Positions 34,548-44,050 of a DNA stretch of 64,000 bases are shown here, piece after piece. The position numbers and the translations under genes are program-made. Source of the stretch: Streptomyces angustmyceticus (GTDB lineage: Bacteria > Actinomycetota > Actinomycetes > Streptomycetales > Streptomycetaceae); the NCBI RefSeq assembly GCF_019933235.1, contig NZ_CP082945.1, forward strand, positions 2,542,001 through 2,606,000, written 5' to 3'. Each line of letters begins with the position of its first letter. Position 1 is the stretch's first letter. The notes under the pieces are model-generated. The model worked only from the letters and a program-made list of their open reading frames with translations. It had not been told where the DNA came from and searched no databases.

Positions 34548-35759
34548 TTACTTACCCGGTACCCGGATGATCAGCGCGTCGCCCTGACCGCCGCCGCCGC
34601 AGAGCGCGGCGGCACCCACGCCGCCGCCCCGCCGGCGCAGCTCCAGCGCGAGGTGCAGCACGATGCGGGCTCCGGACATCCCGATCGGGTGACCCAGCGC
34701 GATGGCGCCGCCGTTGACATTCACCTTTTCCGGGGACACCCCGAGGTCCTTCATCGACTGCACGGCGACGGCCGCGAACGCCTCGTTGATCTCGATCAGG
34801 TCAAGATCGTCGACGGTCAGTCCGTCCTTGCCCAGCGCGTGGTTGATCGCGTTGGACGGCTGGGACTGGAGGGAGTTGTCGGGGCCGGCGACGTTGCCGT
34901 GGGCGCCGATCTCCGCGATCCATTCGAGGCCGAGGGCCTCGGCCCTGGCCTTGCTCATCACGACGACGGCGGCGGCGCCGTCGGAGATCTGCGAGGAGGT
35001 GCCGGCGGTGATCGTGCCGTCCTTGGCGAAGGCCGGGCGGAGCTTGCCGAGCGACTCCGCGGTGGTTTCGCCGCGGATGCCCTCGTCCTTGCTGAAGACG
35101 ACCGGCTCGCCCTTGCGCTGCGGGATCTCGACGGGGGTGATCTCGGCCTCGAAGAGCCCGTTCTTCTGGGCGGCGGCGGCCCGCTGGTGGGAGCGCGCCG
35201 CGATCTCGTCCTGCTCCGGACGGGCGATGCCCAAACGGGTGTTGTGCTTCTCGGTCGACTCGCCCATCGCGATGCCCTCGTAGGCGTCGGTGAGGCCGTC
35301 GTGGGCCATCGCGTCGAGCATCTCGACGGCGCCGTACTTGAAGCCCTCGCGGGACTTCGGGAGCAGGTGCGGGGCGTTGGTCATGGACTCCTGGCCGCCG
35401 GCCACGACGACGTCGAACTCACCCGCGCGGATGAGCTGGTCGGCGAGCGCGATGGCGTCGAGGCCGGAGAGGCAGACCTTGTTGACGGTCAGCGCGGGGA
35501 CGTTCATGGGGATGCCGGCCTTGACGGCGGCCTGGCGTGCCGGGATCTGCCCCGCGCCGGCCTGGAGCACCTGGCCCATGATCACGTACTGCACCTGGTC
35601 GCCGCCGATGCCCGCCCGGTCCAGTGCCGCCTTGATGGCGACGGCGCCCAGGTCGGCGCCGGAGAAGGTCCGCAGGGATCCCAGGAGCCGCCCCATGGGG
35701 GTGCGCGCTCCCGCCACGATCACTGAGGTGGTGCCGTTCGTGCCGTTCGTTGCAGACAT
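34548..35759 (-). CDS. Acetyl-CoA C-acetyltransferase (thiolase II)
   Basis: Condenses two acetyl-CoA to acetoacetyl-CoA or cleaves it. The 403-residue enzyme has the nucleophilic Cys in [10 protein letters not shown] (about residue 97), the oxyanion-hole NEAFA, the His of [11 protein letters not shown], and the second catalytic Cys in [10 protein letters not shown]. All catalytic residues are present. GGAAGG precedes the ATG. It is adjacent to meaB on the same strand and divergent to mce. With the 3-hydroxybutyryl-CoA dehydrogenase at 53 kb it could feed the acetoacetyl/crotonyl/butyryl-CoA branch. Confidence 0.95.
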   Translation of the reverse strand: MSATNGTNGTTSVIVAGARTPMGRLLGSLRTFSGADLGAVAIKAALDRAGIGGDQVQYVIMGQVLQAGAGQIPARQAAVKAGIPMNVPALTVNKVCLSGLDAIALADQLIRAGEFDVVVAGGQESMTNAPHLLPKSREGFKYGAVEMLDAMAHDGLTDAYEGIAMGESTEKHNTRLGIARPEQDEIAARSHQRAAAAQKNGLFEAEITPVEIPQRKGEPVVFSKDEGIRGETTAESLGKLRPAFAKDGTITAGTSSQISDGAAAVVVMSKARAEALGLEWIAEIGAHGNVAGPDNSLQSQPSNAINHALGKDGLTVDDLDLIEINEAFAAVAVQSMKDLGVSPEKVNVNGGAIALGHPIGMSGARIVLHLALELRRRGGGVGAAALCGGGGQGDALIIRVPGK

Positions 35760-35896
35760 GCGGTGCGGCCTTCCTTTGCAGGGAAGTTAACGAGGGTTCC
35801 CGTCAATGTACTGAGCGGTACGCGCCGGGTCACCGGCAAGCGGGTGTGATCGCGCGCACGTTGCGTAACCAGCCGTGAGAGGGGTGCACTGGAGCC

Positions 35897-36337
35897 ATGC
35901 TGACGCGAATCGACCACATCGGGATCGCCTGTTTCGACCTCGACAAGACTGTCGAGTTCTACCGTGCCACGTACGGCTTCGAGGTGTTCCACACCGAGGT
36001 CAACGAGGAGCAGGGAGTCCGGGAAGCCATGATCAAAATCAATGGGACGTCGGACGGCGGCGCCTCGTATCTGCAGCTCCTGGAACCCACCCGCGAGGAC
36101 TCCGCGGTGGGCAAGTGGCTTGCCAAGAACGGCGAGGGCGTCCATCACATCGCCTTCGGCACCGCGGACGTGGACGGCGACTCCGCGGACATCCGCGGCA
36201 AGGGCGTCCGGGTCCTGTACGACGAGCCCAGGACGGGTTCGATGGGGTCGCGGATCACCTTCCTGCACCCCAAGGATTGTCACGGAGTGCTCACCGAACT
36301 CGTCACCGCGGCGCCCGCCACCTCCGAAGACCACTGA
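35897..36337 (+). CDS. mce: Methylmalonyl-CoA epimerase
   Basis: Interconverts (2R)- and (2S)-methylmalonyl-CoA for mutase or carboxylase routes. The 146-residue vicinal-oxygen-chelate protein opens MLTRIDHIGIACFDLD, with the metal-binding His in RIDHIG, another in GVHHIAFGT and a Glu near the C terminus in HGVLTELV. TGGAG upstream of the ATG. It is divergent from the thiolase-meaB pair, and a terminator at 36344 isolates it from scy. Confidence 0.95.
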   Translation: MLTRIDHIGIACFDLDKTVEFYRATYGFEVFHTEVNEEQGVREAMIKINGTSDGGASYLQLLEPTREDSAVGKWLAKNGEGVHHIAFGTADVDGDSADIRGKGVRVLYDEPRTGSMGSRITFLHPKDCHGVLTELVTAAPATSEDH

Positions 36338-36343
36338 CCTTCA

Positions 36344-36384
36344 CCTTCCCCGGCCGGTAGAGTGCAGCTTCGGCCGGGGTAAGG
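36344..36384 (+). terminator. Terminator after mce
   Basis: CCCCGGCCG (36348-36356) pairs with CGGCCGGGG (36371-36379); CCTT/AAGG extends the stem with a one-base bulge. It starts a few bases after the mce stop. Confidence 0.75.
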
Positions 36385-36545
36385 GAGTGGGGCTCGGTCC
36401 ATACTCTGCCGATGATCTGACACCATTTCTTCGGAAGGGTCAGCTCCGATGGGCGCGAGTCCGGTACGACGTGACGTGTACGGGACGAGCACCGCAGGAC
36501 CGGAGACGGCCGCCACCATGACCAGGGGACGGATGGGACCGCGCA

Positions 36546-39500
36546 GTGCGGGGCAACGACCGCTACGAGGCTGACGACCACCTCTCGCAGTTCGAGGCCG
36601 AGATGGAGCGGCTGAAGAGCGAGCGGGACAAGGCCGTCCAGCACGCCGACGACCTCGGCTACCAGGTCGAGGTGCTGCGCGCCAAGCTGCATGAGGCGCG
36701 CCGCAACCTCGCGACCCGTCCTGCCTACGACAACGTCAGTCATCAGGCCGAGCAGATGCTGCGCAATGCGCAGATCCAGGCGGACCAACTGCGTACGGAC
36801 GCCGAGCGCGAGCTGCGCGAGGCACGGGCGCAGACCCAGCGGCTGCTGCAGGAGCAGGCCGAGCGGCAGTCCCGGCTGGAGGCCGAGCTGCACGCCGAGG
36901 CCGTCACCCGGCGCCAGCGGCTCGACGAGGAGCTCAACGAGCGCCGGCAGACCGTCGAGTCGCACGTCAACGAGAACGTCGCCTGGGCCGAACAGCTGCG
37001 GGCCCGGACGGAGGCGCAGGCCCGCCGGCTGATGGAGGAGTCCCGCCGGGAGGCCGAACAGGCCCTGTCGGCCGCGCGGGACGAGGCCCATCGGCTGGCC
37101 GAGCGCGCCCGCGAGCGGCTCGGCACCGCGGCCGAGGAGGCCCGCGCCGAAGCGGAAAGCATCCTGCGCCGCGCCCGCACGGACGCCGAGCGGCTGCTGA
37201 ACGCCGCCTCCAACCAGGCCCAGGAGGCCACCGATCAGGCCGAGCAGCTGCGCACCAGCGTCGGCACCGAGTCGGAGGAGGCCCGCCGCCAGGCCGCGGA
37301 GCTGACCCGTACCGCCGAGGCCCGCGTCCAGGAGGCCGACAAGGCGCTGCGCGACGCCCGCGCCGAGGCCGAGAAGCTGGTCGAGGAGGCGCAGCAGAGC
37401 GCCACCAAGCGGCTGACTGCGGCCGAGTCGGACAACGAGCAGCGCACCCGTACGGCCAAGGCGGAGATCGCCCGGCTGGTCGGCGAGGCCACCAAGGACG
37501 CCGAGGCGCTCAAGGCCGAGGCCGAGCAACTGCGCGAGGACGCCCGCGCGGAGGCGGACCGGCTGATCGCCGAGGCGGAGGAGACCGCCCGCTCCAAGGC
37601 GTCGGAGGACGCCGCGGCCCAGCTGGCGAAGGCCGCCCGCACCGCCGAGGAGGTGCTGAACAAGGCCTCGGAGGACGCCAAGGCCACCACCAAGGCGGCC
37701 GCGGAGGAGGCCGAACGGCTGCGCAGCGAGGCCGAGTCCGAGGCGGACCGGCTGCGCGAGGAGGCCCACGACACCGCGGCCCAGCTCAAGGGCGCGGCGA
37801 AGGACGACACCAAGGAGTACCGCGCCAAGACCGCCGAACTCCAGGAGGAGGCGCGGCGGCTGCGCGGCGAGGCCGAGCAGCTGCGCGCGGACGCGGTCGC
37901 CGAGGGCGAGCGGATCCGCAGCGAGGCCCGCCGGGAGGCGGTCCAGCAGATCGAGGAGGCGGCCGGGTCCGCCGAGGAGCTGCTGGGCAAGGCCAAGGCC
38001 GATGCCGAGGAGACCCGTTCGAGCGCCGTCGCGGAGAGCGAGCGGGTGCGGACGGAGGCCATCGAGCGGGCCACCGCGCTGCGCCGGCAGGCCGAGGAGG
38101 CGCTGGAGCGGGCCCGGTCCGAGGGCGAGGAGCTGCTCACCGAGGGCGCCCAGGCCGCGGAGATGGTGACCACCGAGGCCGAGGAGTCCGCCGCGCGGCT
38201 GCGCGCGGAGGCCGAAGCGGCCGCGGAGGAGCTGCGGGCCGACGCGCAGGCCGAGCTGGACCGGCTGCACGGCGAGGCGGAGGAGAAGGTCACCGCCGCC
38301 GAGCGGACGCTGCGCGACGCCCGCGCGGAGGCGGAGCGGCTGCGCCGGGAGACCCAGGAGGACGCGGCCCGGCTCAAGGCGGAGTCGGCGGAGCGGCGCC
38401 GGACGCTGCAGCAGCAGGCCGAGGAGGAGGCCGAGCGGCTGCGCGACGAGGCCGCGTCCGACGCCTCGTCGGCCCGTGCCGAGGCCGAGGCGGTGGCGAC
38501 GCGGCTGCGCGACGAGGCGTCGGCCGAGGCGGAGCGGCTGAAGGCGGAGGCGCAGGAGACCGCGGACCGGGTGCGCGCCGAGGCCGCGACGGCCGCGGAG
38601 CGCACCGGCGCGGAAGCGGCGCAGGCGCTGGCGGCGGCCCAGGAGGAGGCCGCGCGGCGGCGCCGGGAGGCCGAGCAGCAGCTGGGCGAGGCCCGCGAGG
38701 AGGCCCACCAGGAGCGCACCGCGGCGCGCGAGCAGAGCGAGGAGCTGCTGGCGTCGGCCCGTACCCGGGTGGGCGAGGCGCAGGAGGAGGCCGAGCGGCT
38801 CGTCGAGGAAGCGGACCGGCGCGCGGGCGAGCTGGTGGCGGCGGCGGAGCAGACCGCGCAGCAGGTGCGGGACGCGGTCGCGGGGCTGCACGAGCAGGCC
38901 GGCGAGGAGATCGCGGGGCTGCGTTCGGCGGCCGAGCACGCCGCGGAGCGCACCAGGGCCGAGGCCCAGGACGAGGCGGACCGGGTCCGCAAGGACGCCT
39001 ACGAGGAGCGGGAGCGCGCCTCGCAGGACGCGGCGCGGGCGCGGCAGGAGGCCCAGGAGGCCCAGGAGGCCGCGAAGGTCCTGGCGGAGCGGGCGGTCGC
39101 CGAGGCCATCGAGGAGGCCGAGGCGCTCCGTACGGAGGCGGCCGGGGTGCTCGACGAGGCGCGCCGGGACGCCGACACGGCGCGTACGCAGGCCGCCGAG
39201 CAGGCCGACCGGCTGGTGGCGGAGGCGACCGCGCAGGCCGAGAAGCTGGTCGCGGACGCCACGGCCAAGGCGCAGCAGCTGCGCACCGACGCCTCGGACG
39301 CGCTGGCCGCGGGCGAGCAGGACGCGGCGCGGGCCCGTGCGGAGGCGCGCAACGACGCGAACCGGATGCGTACGGACGCCGCCGAGCAGGCCGACCGCCT
39401 GGTCACCGAGGCGCGCGCGGAGGCCGAACGGATCGTCACCGAGGCGACCGAGCTGACGTCGTCGGCGCAGGACGACGCGGACCGTACGGTCCAGGAGGCC

Positions 39501-40796
39501 CAGCAGGCCGCCGAGCGGCTGCGGGCCGAGGGCGAGCAGCAGGCGCAGGCCCTGGTGGCGGAGGCGACCGAGGCGGCGGAGCGGCTGCGGACCGAGGCGG
39601 CCGAGGCGCTGGAGACGGCCCGGCTGGACGCCGAGCGGACCGGCGACCAGGCGCGCGAGGCGGCCAACAAGACGCGTTCGGACGCGGCCGAGCAGGCCGA
39701 CCAGCTGATGTCGGAGGCCGCGACCGAGGCGGACCGGCTGCGCGCGGAGGCGGCGGAGACGACCGCGGACGCCGAGCGGGACGCGGACCGTACCCGGGCC
39801 GACGCCCGGGAGCAGGCGGACCGCATGATCGCGACGGCGACCGCGGAGGCGGACCGGCTGCGGGCGGAGGCGGCCGAGACGGTCACCGCCGCGCAGGAGC
39901 ACGCCACCCGCACCCGCGGCGAGTCCGCGAAGGTCAAGGAGGACGCCGAGGCGGCGGCCGAGCGGACCCGCGCCCAGGCGCAGCAGGAGGCGGACCAGCT
40001 CCTCGACGAGGCGCGGAAGGACGCCGCCAAGCGCCGCGGGGACGCGGCCGAGCAGGCGGACCAGCTCGTCGCCAAGGCCCAGGAGGAGGCGCTGAAGGCC
40101 GCCACCGCCGCCGAGGAGCAGGCCGACACGATGGTGGGCGCGGCCCGCAAGGAGGCCGACCGGCTCCTGGCGGAGGCGTCCGCCGACGGCAACGCCCGGG
40201 TGGAGAAGGCCCGTGCCGACGCGAACACCCTGCTGGAGGAGGCCCGCGGCGACGCCACCGGCATCCGCGAGCGCGCCGAGGAGCTGCGCCAGCGGATCGA
40301 GTCCGAGGTCGAGGAGCTGCACGAGCGGGCCCGCCGGGAGTCCGCGGAGACGATGAAGAACGCCGGCGAGCGGGTCGACAAGCTCATCGCGCAGGCCACG
40401 GCCCAGCAGGTGGAGGCCGAGGAGAAGGCCGACCGGATGGTGGCGGACGCGAACAGCGAGGCGAGCAAGGTCCGGATCTCGGCGGTGAAGAAGGCCGAGG
40501 GCCTGATCAAGGAGGCGGAGAACAAGAAGGCCGCGGCGGTGCGCGACGCGGAGCGGATGCGCACCGAGGCCGAGGCGGAGGCCGCCCGGATCGTGGACGA
40601 GGGCAAGCGGGAGCTGGAGGTCCTGGTGCGCCGGCGGGAGGACATCAACACCGAAATCTCCCGTGTGCAGGACGTGCTGGAGGCCCTGGAGTCGTTCGAG
40701 GGACCCGGTGGAAACGGGGAGGGCAAGGGCGGTGGGGTGAAGGCGGCCGCGGGCGCGGGGGCAACTCGTTCGAGTGGCAAGCAGTCTGAAGGGTAG
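36546..40796 (+). CDS. scy: Scy, coiled-coil polarity (polarisome) scaffold
   Basis: A 1,416-residue almost continuous coiled coil that in Streptomyces marks hyphal tips and organises DivIVA and FilP for apical growth. The N terminus (DHLSQFEAEMERLKSERDKA, then LGYQVEVLRAKLHEARRNL) has a DivIVA-like short heptad segment. From about residue 60 to 1,330 the chain is Ala/Glu/Arg-rich with long-period repeats (EAERLR, AEQADRL, EEAERL units), as in the 51-residue repeat known for Scy. The last ~50 residues are Gly-rich and basic. It is a little longer than S. coelicolor Scy as I recall it. GTG at 36546 matches the known start; a short upstream ORF overlaps it. filP follows 113 bases later. Confidence 0.93.
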   Translation: MRGNDRYEADDHLSQFEAEMERLKSERDKAVQHADDLGYQVEVLRAKLHEARRNLATRPAYDNVSHQAEQMLRNAQIQADQLRTDAERELREARAQTQRLLQEQAERQSRLEAELHAEAVTRRQRLDEELNERRQTVESHVNENVAWAEQLRARTEAQARRLMEESRREAEQALSAARDEAHRLAERARERLGTAAEEARAEAESILRRARTDAERLLNAASNQAQEATDQAEQLRTSVGTESEEARRQAAELTRTAEARVQEADKALRDARAEAEKLVEEAQQSATKRLTAAESDNEQRTRTAKAEIARLVGEATKDAEALKAEAEQLREDARAEADRLIAEAEETARSKASEDAAAQLAKAARTAEEVLNKASEDAKATTKAAAEEAERLRSEAESEADRLREEAHDTAAQLKGAAKDDTKEYRAKTAELQEEARRLRGEAEQLRADAVAEGERIRSEARREAVQQIEEAAGSAEELLGKAKADAEETRSSAVAESERVRTEAIERATALRRQAEEALERARSEGEELLTEGAQAAEMVTTEAEESAARLRAEAEAAAEELRADAQAELDRLHGEAEEKVTAAERTLRDARAEAERLRRETQEDAARLKAESAERRRTLQQQAEEEAERLRDEAASDASSARAEAEAVATRLRDEASAEAERLKAEAQETADRVRAEAATAAERTGAEAAQALAAAQEEAARRRREAEQQLGEAREEAHQERTAAREQSEELLASARTRVGEAQEEAERLVEEADRRAGELVAAAEQTAQQVRDAVAGLHEQAGEEIAGLRSAAEHAAERTRAEAQDEADRVRKDAYEERERASQDAARARQEAQEAQEAAKVLAERAVAEAIEEAEALRTEAAGVLDEARRDADTARTQAAEQADRLVAEATAQAEKLVADATAKAQQLRTDASDALAAGEQDAARARAEARNDANRMRTDAAEQADRLVTEARAEAERIVTEATELTSSAQDDADRTVQEAQQAAERLRAEGEQQAQALVAEATEAAERLRTEAAEALETARLDAERTGDQAREAANKTRSDAAEQADQLMSEAATEADRLRAEAAETTADAERDADRTRADAREQADRMIATATAEADRLRAEAAETVTAAQEHATRTRGESAKVKEDAEAAAERTRAQAQQEADQLLDEARKDAAKRRGDAAEQADQLVAKAQEEALKAATAAEEQADTMVGAARKEADRLLAEASADGNARVEKARADANTLLEEARGDATGIRERAEELRQRIESEVEELHERARRESAETMKNAGERVDKLIAQATAQQVEAEEKADRMVADANSEASKVRISAVKKAEGLIKEAENKKAAAVRDAERMRTEAEAEAARIVDEGKRELEVLVRRREDINTEISRVQDVLEALESFEGPGGNGEGKGGGVKAAAGAGATRSSGKQSEG

Positions 40797-40909
40797 CCAC
40801 TCAAATGAGGGGTCATTCTCCAGATCAAACCGGCAATGACTCGATGACACGCCGTTGTGGCCCCTAGGATTCTCCTTATCACCTCACCGGTCTCTTCGAC
40901 AGGAACCCC

Positions 40910-41848
40910 ATGAGCGACACTTCCTCCCCCTTCGGCTTCGAGCTCGTGCGGCGTGGGTACGACCGCGGTCAGGTGGACGACCGCATTACGAAGCTCGTCG
41001 CCGACCGCGACAGCGCGCTGGCCCGCATCACGTCGCTGGAAAAGCGGATCGAGGAGCTGCACCTCGAGACGCAGAACGCCCAGGCGCAGGTCAATGACGC
41101 CGAACCGTCCTACGCGGGCCTCGGAGCGCGTGTGGAGAAGATCCTCCGTCTCGCCGAGGAGGAGGCGAAGGATCTGCGCGAGGAGGCCCGCCGGGCCGCC
41201 GAGCAGCACCGCGAGCTGGCCGAGTCGGCCGCCCAGCAGGTCCGTAACGACGCCGAGCAGTTCGCCACCGACCGGAAGGCGAAGGCGGAGGACGAGGGCT
41301 CCCGGATCGTCGAGAAGGCCAAGGGCGAGGCGGCCGCGCTGCGTGCCGAGGCACAGAAGGACGCGCAGTCCAAGCGCGAGGAGGCGGACTCCCTCTTCGA
41401 GGAGACCCGGGCCAAGGCGGCGCAGGCCGCGGCCGACTTCGAGACCAACCTCGCCAAGCGCCGTGAGCAGTCCGAGCGCGACCTGGCCTCGCGTCAGGCC
41501 AAGGCCGAGAAGCGCCTCGCGGAGATCGAGCACCGCGCCGAGCAGCTCCGCCTGGAGGCCGAGAAGCTGCGTACGGACGCGGAGCGCCGGGCCCGCCAGA
41601 CGGTGGAGACCGCGCAGCGTCAGGCCGAGGACATCGTGGCGGACGCCAACGCGAAGGCGGATCGTATCCGCAGCGAATCGGAGCGCGAGCTGGCGGCGCT
41701 GACCAACCGCCGCGACTCCATCAACGCCCAGCTGACCAACGTCCGCGAGATGCTGGCCACGCTGACCGGCGCGGCGGTGGCCGCGGCCGGCGCCCCGGGC
41801 GAGGACGAAACCGCCTCCCGCGGCGTCCCGGCCCAGCAGACCCGCTGA
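40910..41848 (+). CDS. filP: FilP, intermediate-filament-like coiled-coil protein
   Basis: A 312-residue cytoskeletal protein that forms networks behind hyphal tips and gives rigidity, working with DivIVA and Scy. It begins MSDTSSPFGFELVRRGYDRG, a DivIVA/FilP-type N-terminal box, then a short coiled coil, a break near residue 65, and a long rod (about 70-285) of Ala/Glu/Arg/Gln heptads. A short Ala/Gly-rich tail ends it. AGGAA lies upstream of the ATG. The adjacency scy-filP is conserved in the genus. Confidence 0.95.
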   Translation: MSDTSSPFGFELVRRGYDRGQVDDRITKLVADRDSALARITSLEKRIEELHLETQNAQAQVNDAEPSYAGLGARVEKILRLAEEEAKDLREEARRAAEQHRELAESAAQQVRNDAEQFATDRKAKAEDEGSRIVEKAKGEAAALRAEAQKDAQSKREEADSLFEETRAKAAQAAADFETNLAKRREQSERDLASRQAKAEKRLAEIEHRAEQLRLEAEKLRTDAERRARQTVETAQRQAEDIVADANAKADRIRSESERELAALTNRRDSINAQLTNVREMLATLTGAAVAAAGAPGEDETASRGVPAQQTR

Positions 41849-41849
41849 C

Positions 41850-41873
41850 CCTCCCCCAGCTGCCGCTGGGAGG
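41850..41873 (+). terminator. Hairpin after filP (CTCCCCCAGC-type element)
   Basis: CCTCCC(CC)AGC (41850-41860) pairs with GCTGGGAGG (41865-41873), followed by TACCCCCA. This hairpin plus GGTACCCCCA tail is a sequence found downstream of many Streptomyces genes. It likely ends filP transcripts. Confidence 0.6.
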
Positions 41874-42021
41874 TACCCCCACCCCGGCCGACGCCGGCCG
41901 GGCGGGTTCCGCGACGGTCCCGCGCCCCCGTACCGCCTCTGTGGCGGCGCGGGGGTGCGGTGCGTACGGGGGGGGTCAGCCGGGCGGCCCCGCCCCGGTG
42001 GCAGGGGCCACGGAGCGCGCC

Positions 42022-42027
42022 TAGCGT
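42022..42027 (+). promoter_or_regulatory. -10 box of a putative leaderless ABC-ATPase promoter
   Basis: TAGCGT ends 7 bases before the ATG at 42035, and there is no Shine-Dalgarno. This fits transcription starting at or one base before the codon. Confidence 0.5.
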
Positions 42028-42034
42028 GCTGTAC

Positions 42035-43075
42035 ATGATCGAGCTCGAGGGGCTGACCAAGCATTACGGCGACAAGGTCGCCGTGGACCACCTCACCTTC
42101 ACGGTGCGGCCCGGCATCGTCACCGGCTTCCTCGGTCCCAACGGCGCCGGCAAGTCGACGACCATGCGGATGATGCTCGACCTGGACAATCCCACGTCGG
42201 GCACGGTCCGGATCGACGGCAAGCACTACCGGCAGCTGCGAGACCCGCTGACGTACATCGGGGCGCTGCTGGAGGCGAAGGCGGTGCACGGCGGCCGGAG
42301 CGCCGCCAACCATCTGCTGTGCCTGGCGCAGAGCAACGGCATTCCCCGCAGGCGGGTCGGCGAGGTGCTGGACACCGTGGGGCTGAACACCGTCGCCAGG
42401 AAGCGGACGAAGGGGTTCTCGCTCGGGATGAGCCAGCGGCTGGGCATCGCCGCGGCGCTGCTCGGCGACCCGCAGGTGCTGCTCTTCGACGAGCCGGTCA
42501 ACGGCCTCGACCCCGAGGGCATCCACTGGATCCGCACCCTCATGCAGAACCTCGCGGCCCAGGGCCGGACGGTCTTCGTCTCCTCGCACCTGATGAGCGA
42601 GATGGCGGTGACCGCCGAGCACCTGATCGTGATCGGGCAGGGCCGGCTGATGGCGGACACCTCGATGAAGGAGTTCATCCGCCAGAACTCGCGGTCGTAC
42701 GTACGGATGCGGTCCCCGGAGCAGGAGAAGCTGCTGGATCTGCTGCACGCCGAGGGCATCCAGGCGGTGGCGGCCGGCAACGGCTCGCTGGAGGTCGACG
42801 GGGTGCCCGCGGAGCGGCTGGGCGAACTGGCCGCCCGGCATCAGCTGGTGCTCCATGAGCTGAGCCCCCAGCAGGCATCCCTGGAGGAGGCGTTCATGCA
42901 GCTGACGGCGGAGTCGGTGGAGTACCACGCGCACGACGGCGAGCCGGTGCCGGCGCAGGCCGGAGGGCCGCCGGCGATGCAGCGCCCGGGACAACCGCAG
43001 GCGGCCGGGGCACGGCCGGGCGAGCCGCAGCCGACCGGCTGGGGTGCGGACTGGCAGAAGAAGAAGAGGAGCTGA
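42035..43075 (+). CDS. ABC transporter ATP-binding protein (ABC-2 exporter 1)
   Basis: A 346-residue ATPase starting MIELEGLTKHYGDKVAVDHL. Walker A GPNGAGKST (about residues 38-46), Q-loop region, signature FSLGMSQRLGIA, Walker B VLLFDEPVNGLDP and the switch His in SSHLMSEM. The last ~45 residues are Pro/Gly/Gln-rich (VPAQAGGPPAMQ), an unusual tail shared in type with the second ATPase. The ATPase group is DrrA/NatA-like. Permease begins 3 bases after its stop. Substrate unknown. Confidence 0.93.
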   Translation: MIELEGLTKHYGDKVAVDHLTFTVRPGIVTGFLGPNGAGKSTTMRMMLDLDNPTSGTVRIDGKHYRQLRDPLTYIGALLEAKAVHGGRSAANHLLCLAQSNGIPRRRVGEVLDTVGLNTVARKRTKGFSLGMSQRLGIAAALLGDPQVLLFDEPVNGLDPEGIHWIRTLMQNLAAQGRTVFVSSHLMSEMAVTAEHLIVIGQGRLMADTSMKEFIRQNSRSYVRMRSPEQEKLLDLLHAEGIQAVAAGNGSLEVDGVPAERLGELAARHQLVLHELSPQQASLEEAFMQLTAESVEYHAHDGEPVPAQAGGPPAMQRPGQPQAAGARPGEPQPTGWGADWQKKKRS

Positions 43076-43078
43076 CGG

Positions 43079-43852
43079 ATGGCGGCGGTCGGGCAGGTCA
43101 TTCGGTCGGAGTGGACCAAGATCAGGTCGGTGCGGTCCACGGTGTGGACGCTGGGCATCGCCGTGGTGGTCACCATCGGGGTCGGCGTGCTGATCTGCAG
43201 CCTGACCAACAGCGACTTCAACTCGATGCCGGCCAGGGCCCGGCTGTCGTTCGACGCGACCAACATCAGTTTCGCCGGGATGGGGCTGGGCCAGCTGGCG
43301 ATGATCGTCTTCGGTGTGCTGGTGGTGTCGAACGAGTACAGCACCGGCATGATCCGCGCCTCCCTGGCGGCCGTACCGCAGCGCGGCACCTTTCTGTTCT
43401 GCAAGCTGCTGGTGGCCACCGCGCTGGTCTTCGTCGTCGGCCTGGCGACCAGCTTCGTGACGTTCTTCGCCGGTCAGACGGTGCTGGGCGATCTGCGGGC
43501 GTACATCGGCGATCCGGGCGTGCTGCGCGCGGTGATCGGCGGCGGGCTCTACATGACGCTGATCGCGCTGTTCTCGATGGGCGTGGCCACGATGCTGCGC
43601 AGTCCGATGCTGTCGCTCGGCATCCTGATGCCGTTCTTCTTCCTCATCTCCAACATCCTGGGCAATGTCCCGGCGACCCAGAAGGTCGGGCGCTTCCTGC
43701 CGGACCAGGCGGGTTCGAAGATCATGCAGGTGGTGACGCCCGCCAACAGCGATGTGCCGTACGGCCCGTGGGGCGGACTGGCCATCATGATCGCCTGGAC
43801 GGCGGCGGCGCTCATCGGCGGGTACGTGGTCCTCAAGCGGCGGGACGCCTGA
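43079..43852 (+). CDS. ABC-2 type permease (exporter 1)
   Basis: A 257-residue membrane protein with six hydrophobic segments. After a cytoplasmic amphipathic start (VIRSEWTKIRSVRSTVWTLG), segments begin at about residues 25, 70, 110, 160, 185 and 235. MIRASLAAVPQRG is the usual coupling loop. GAGGAG precedes the ATG. The SEWTKIRSVRST motif is shared with the second permease, showing common ancestry. Confidence 0.92.
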   Translation: MAAVGQVIRSEWTKIRSVRSTVWTLGIAVVVTIGVGVLICSLTNSDFNSMPARARLSFDATNISFAGMGLGQLAMIVFGVLVVSNEYSTGMIRASLAAVPQRGTFLFCKLLVATALVFVVGLATSFVTFFAGQTVLGDLRAYIGDPGVLRAVIGGGLYMTLIALFSMGVATMLRSPMLSLGILMPFFFLISNILGNVPATQKVGRFLPDQAGSKIMQVVTPANSDVPYGPWGGLAIMIAWTAAALIGGYVVLKRRDA

Positions 43853-44050
43853 CCGGCGCGACGCCTGGCGGGCCGGGCGCGGTCCCGGCCGCTTCCGGGG
43901 CAGCGCGCCCTGGGGGACGGCGGCACCGCAGCCCCGTGGAGCGCCCGGTGCGGAGGCGATTGACGGGAACCGTCAACCGCCGGATAGCCTCCTAACCCTC
44001 ACGGGGGCACGAGGGCGCCTCTGCCCCGACCATCTCGCGAGGGGCGGAGA

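Noticed and set aside
36600..40700. Dense DNA repeats inside scy considered as a satellite or phage element
   Set aside because: They follow the coiled-coil heptad/51-residue protein repeat and keep codon bias; they are coding.
36303..40850. A very long open frame antisense to scy (and a similar one antisense to pfkA-pta-ackA at 2684-6325)
   Set aside because: High GC and repetitive codons remove stop codons from opposite frames. These frames lack ribosome sites and show composition typical of shadows (Arg/Gly/Leu or Ala/Val/Asp excess).
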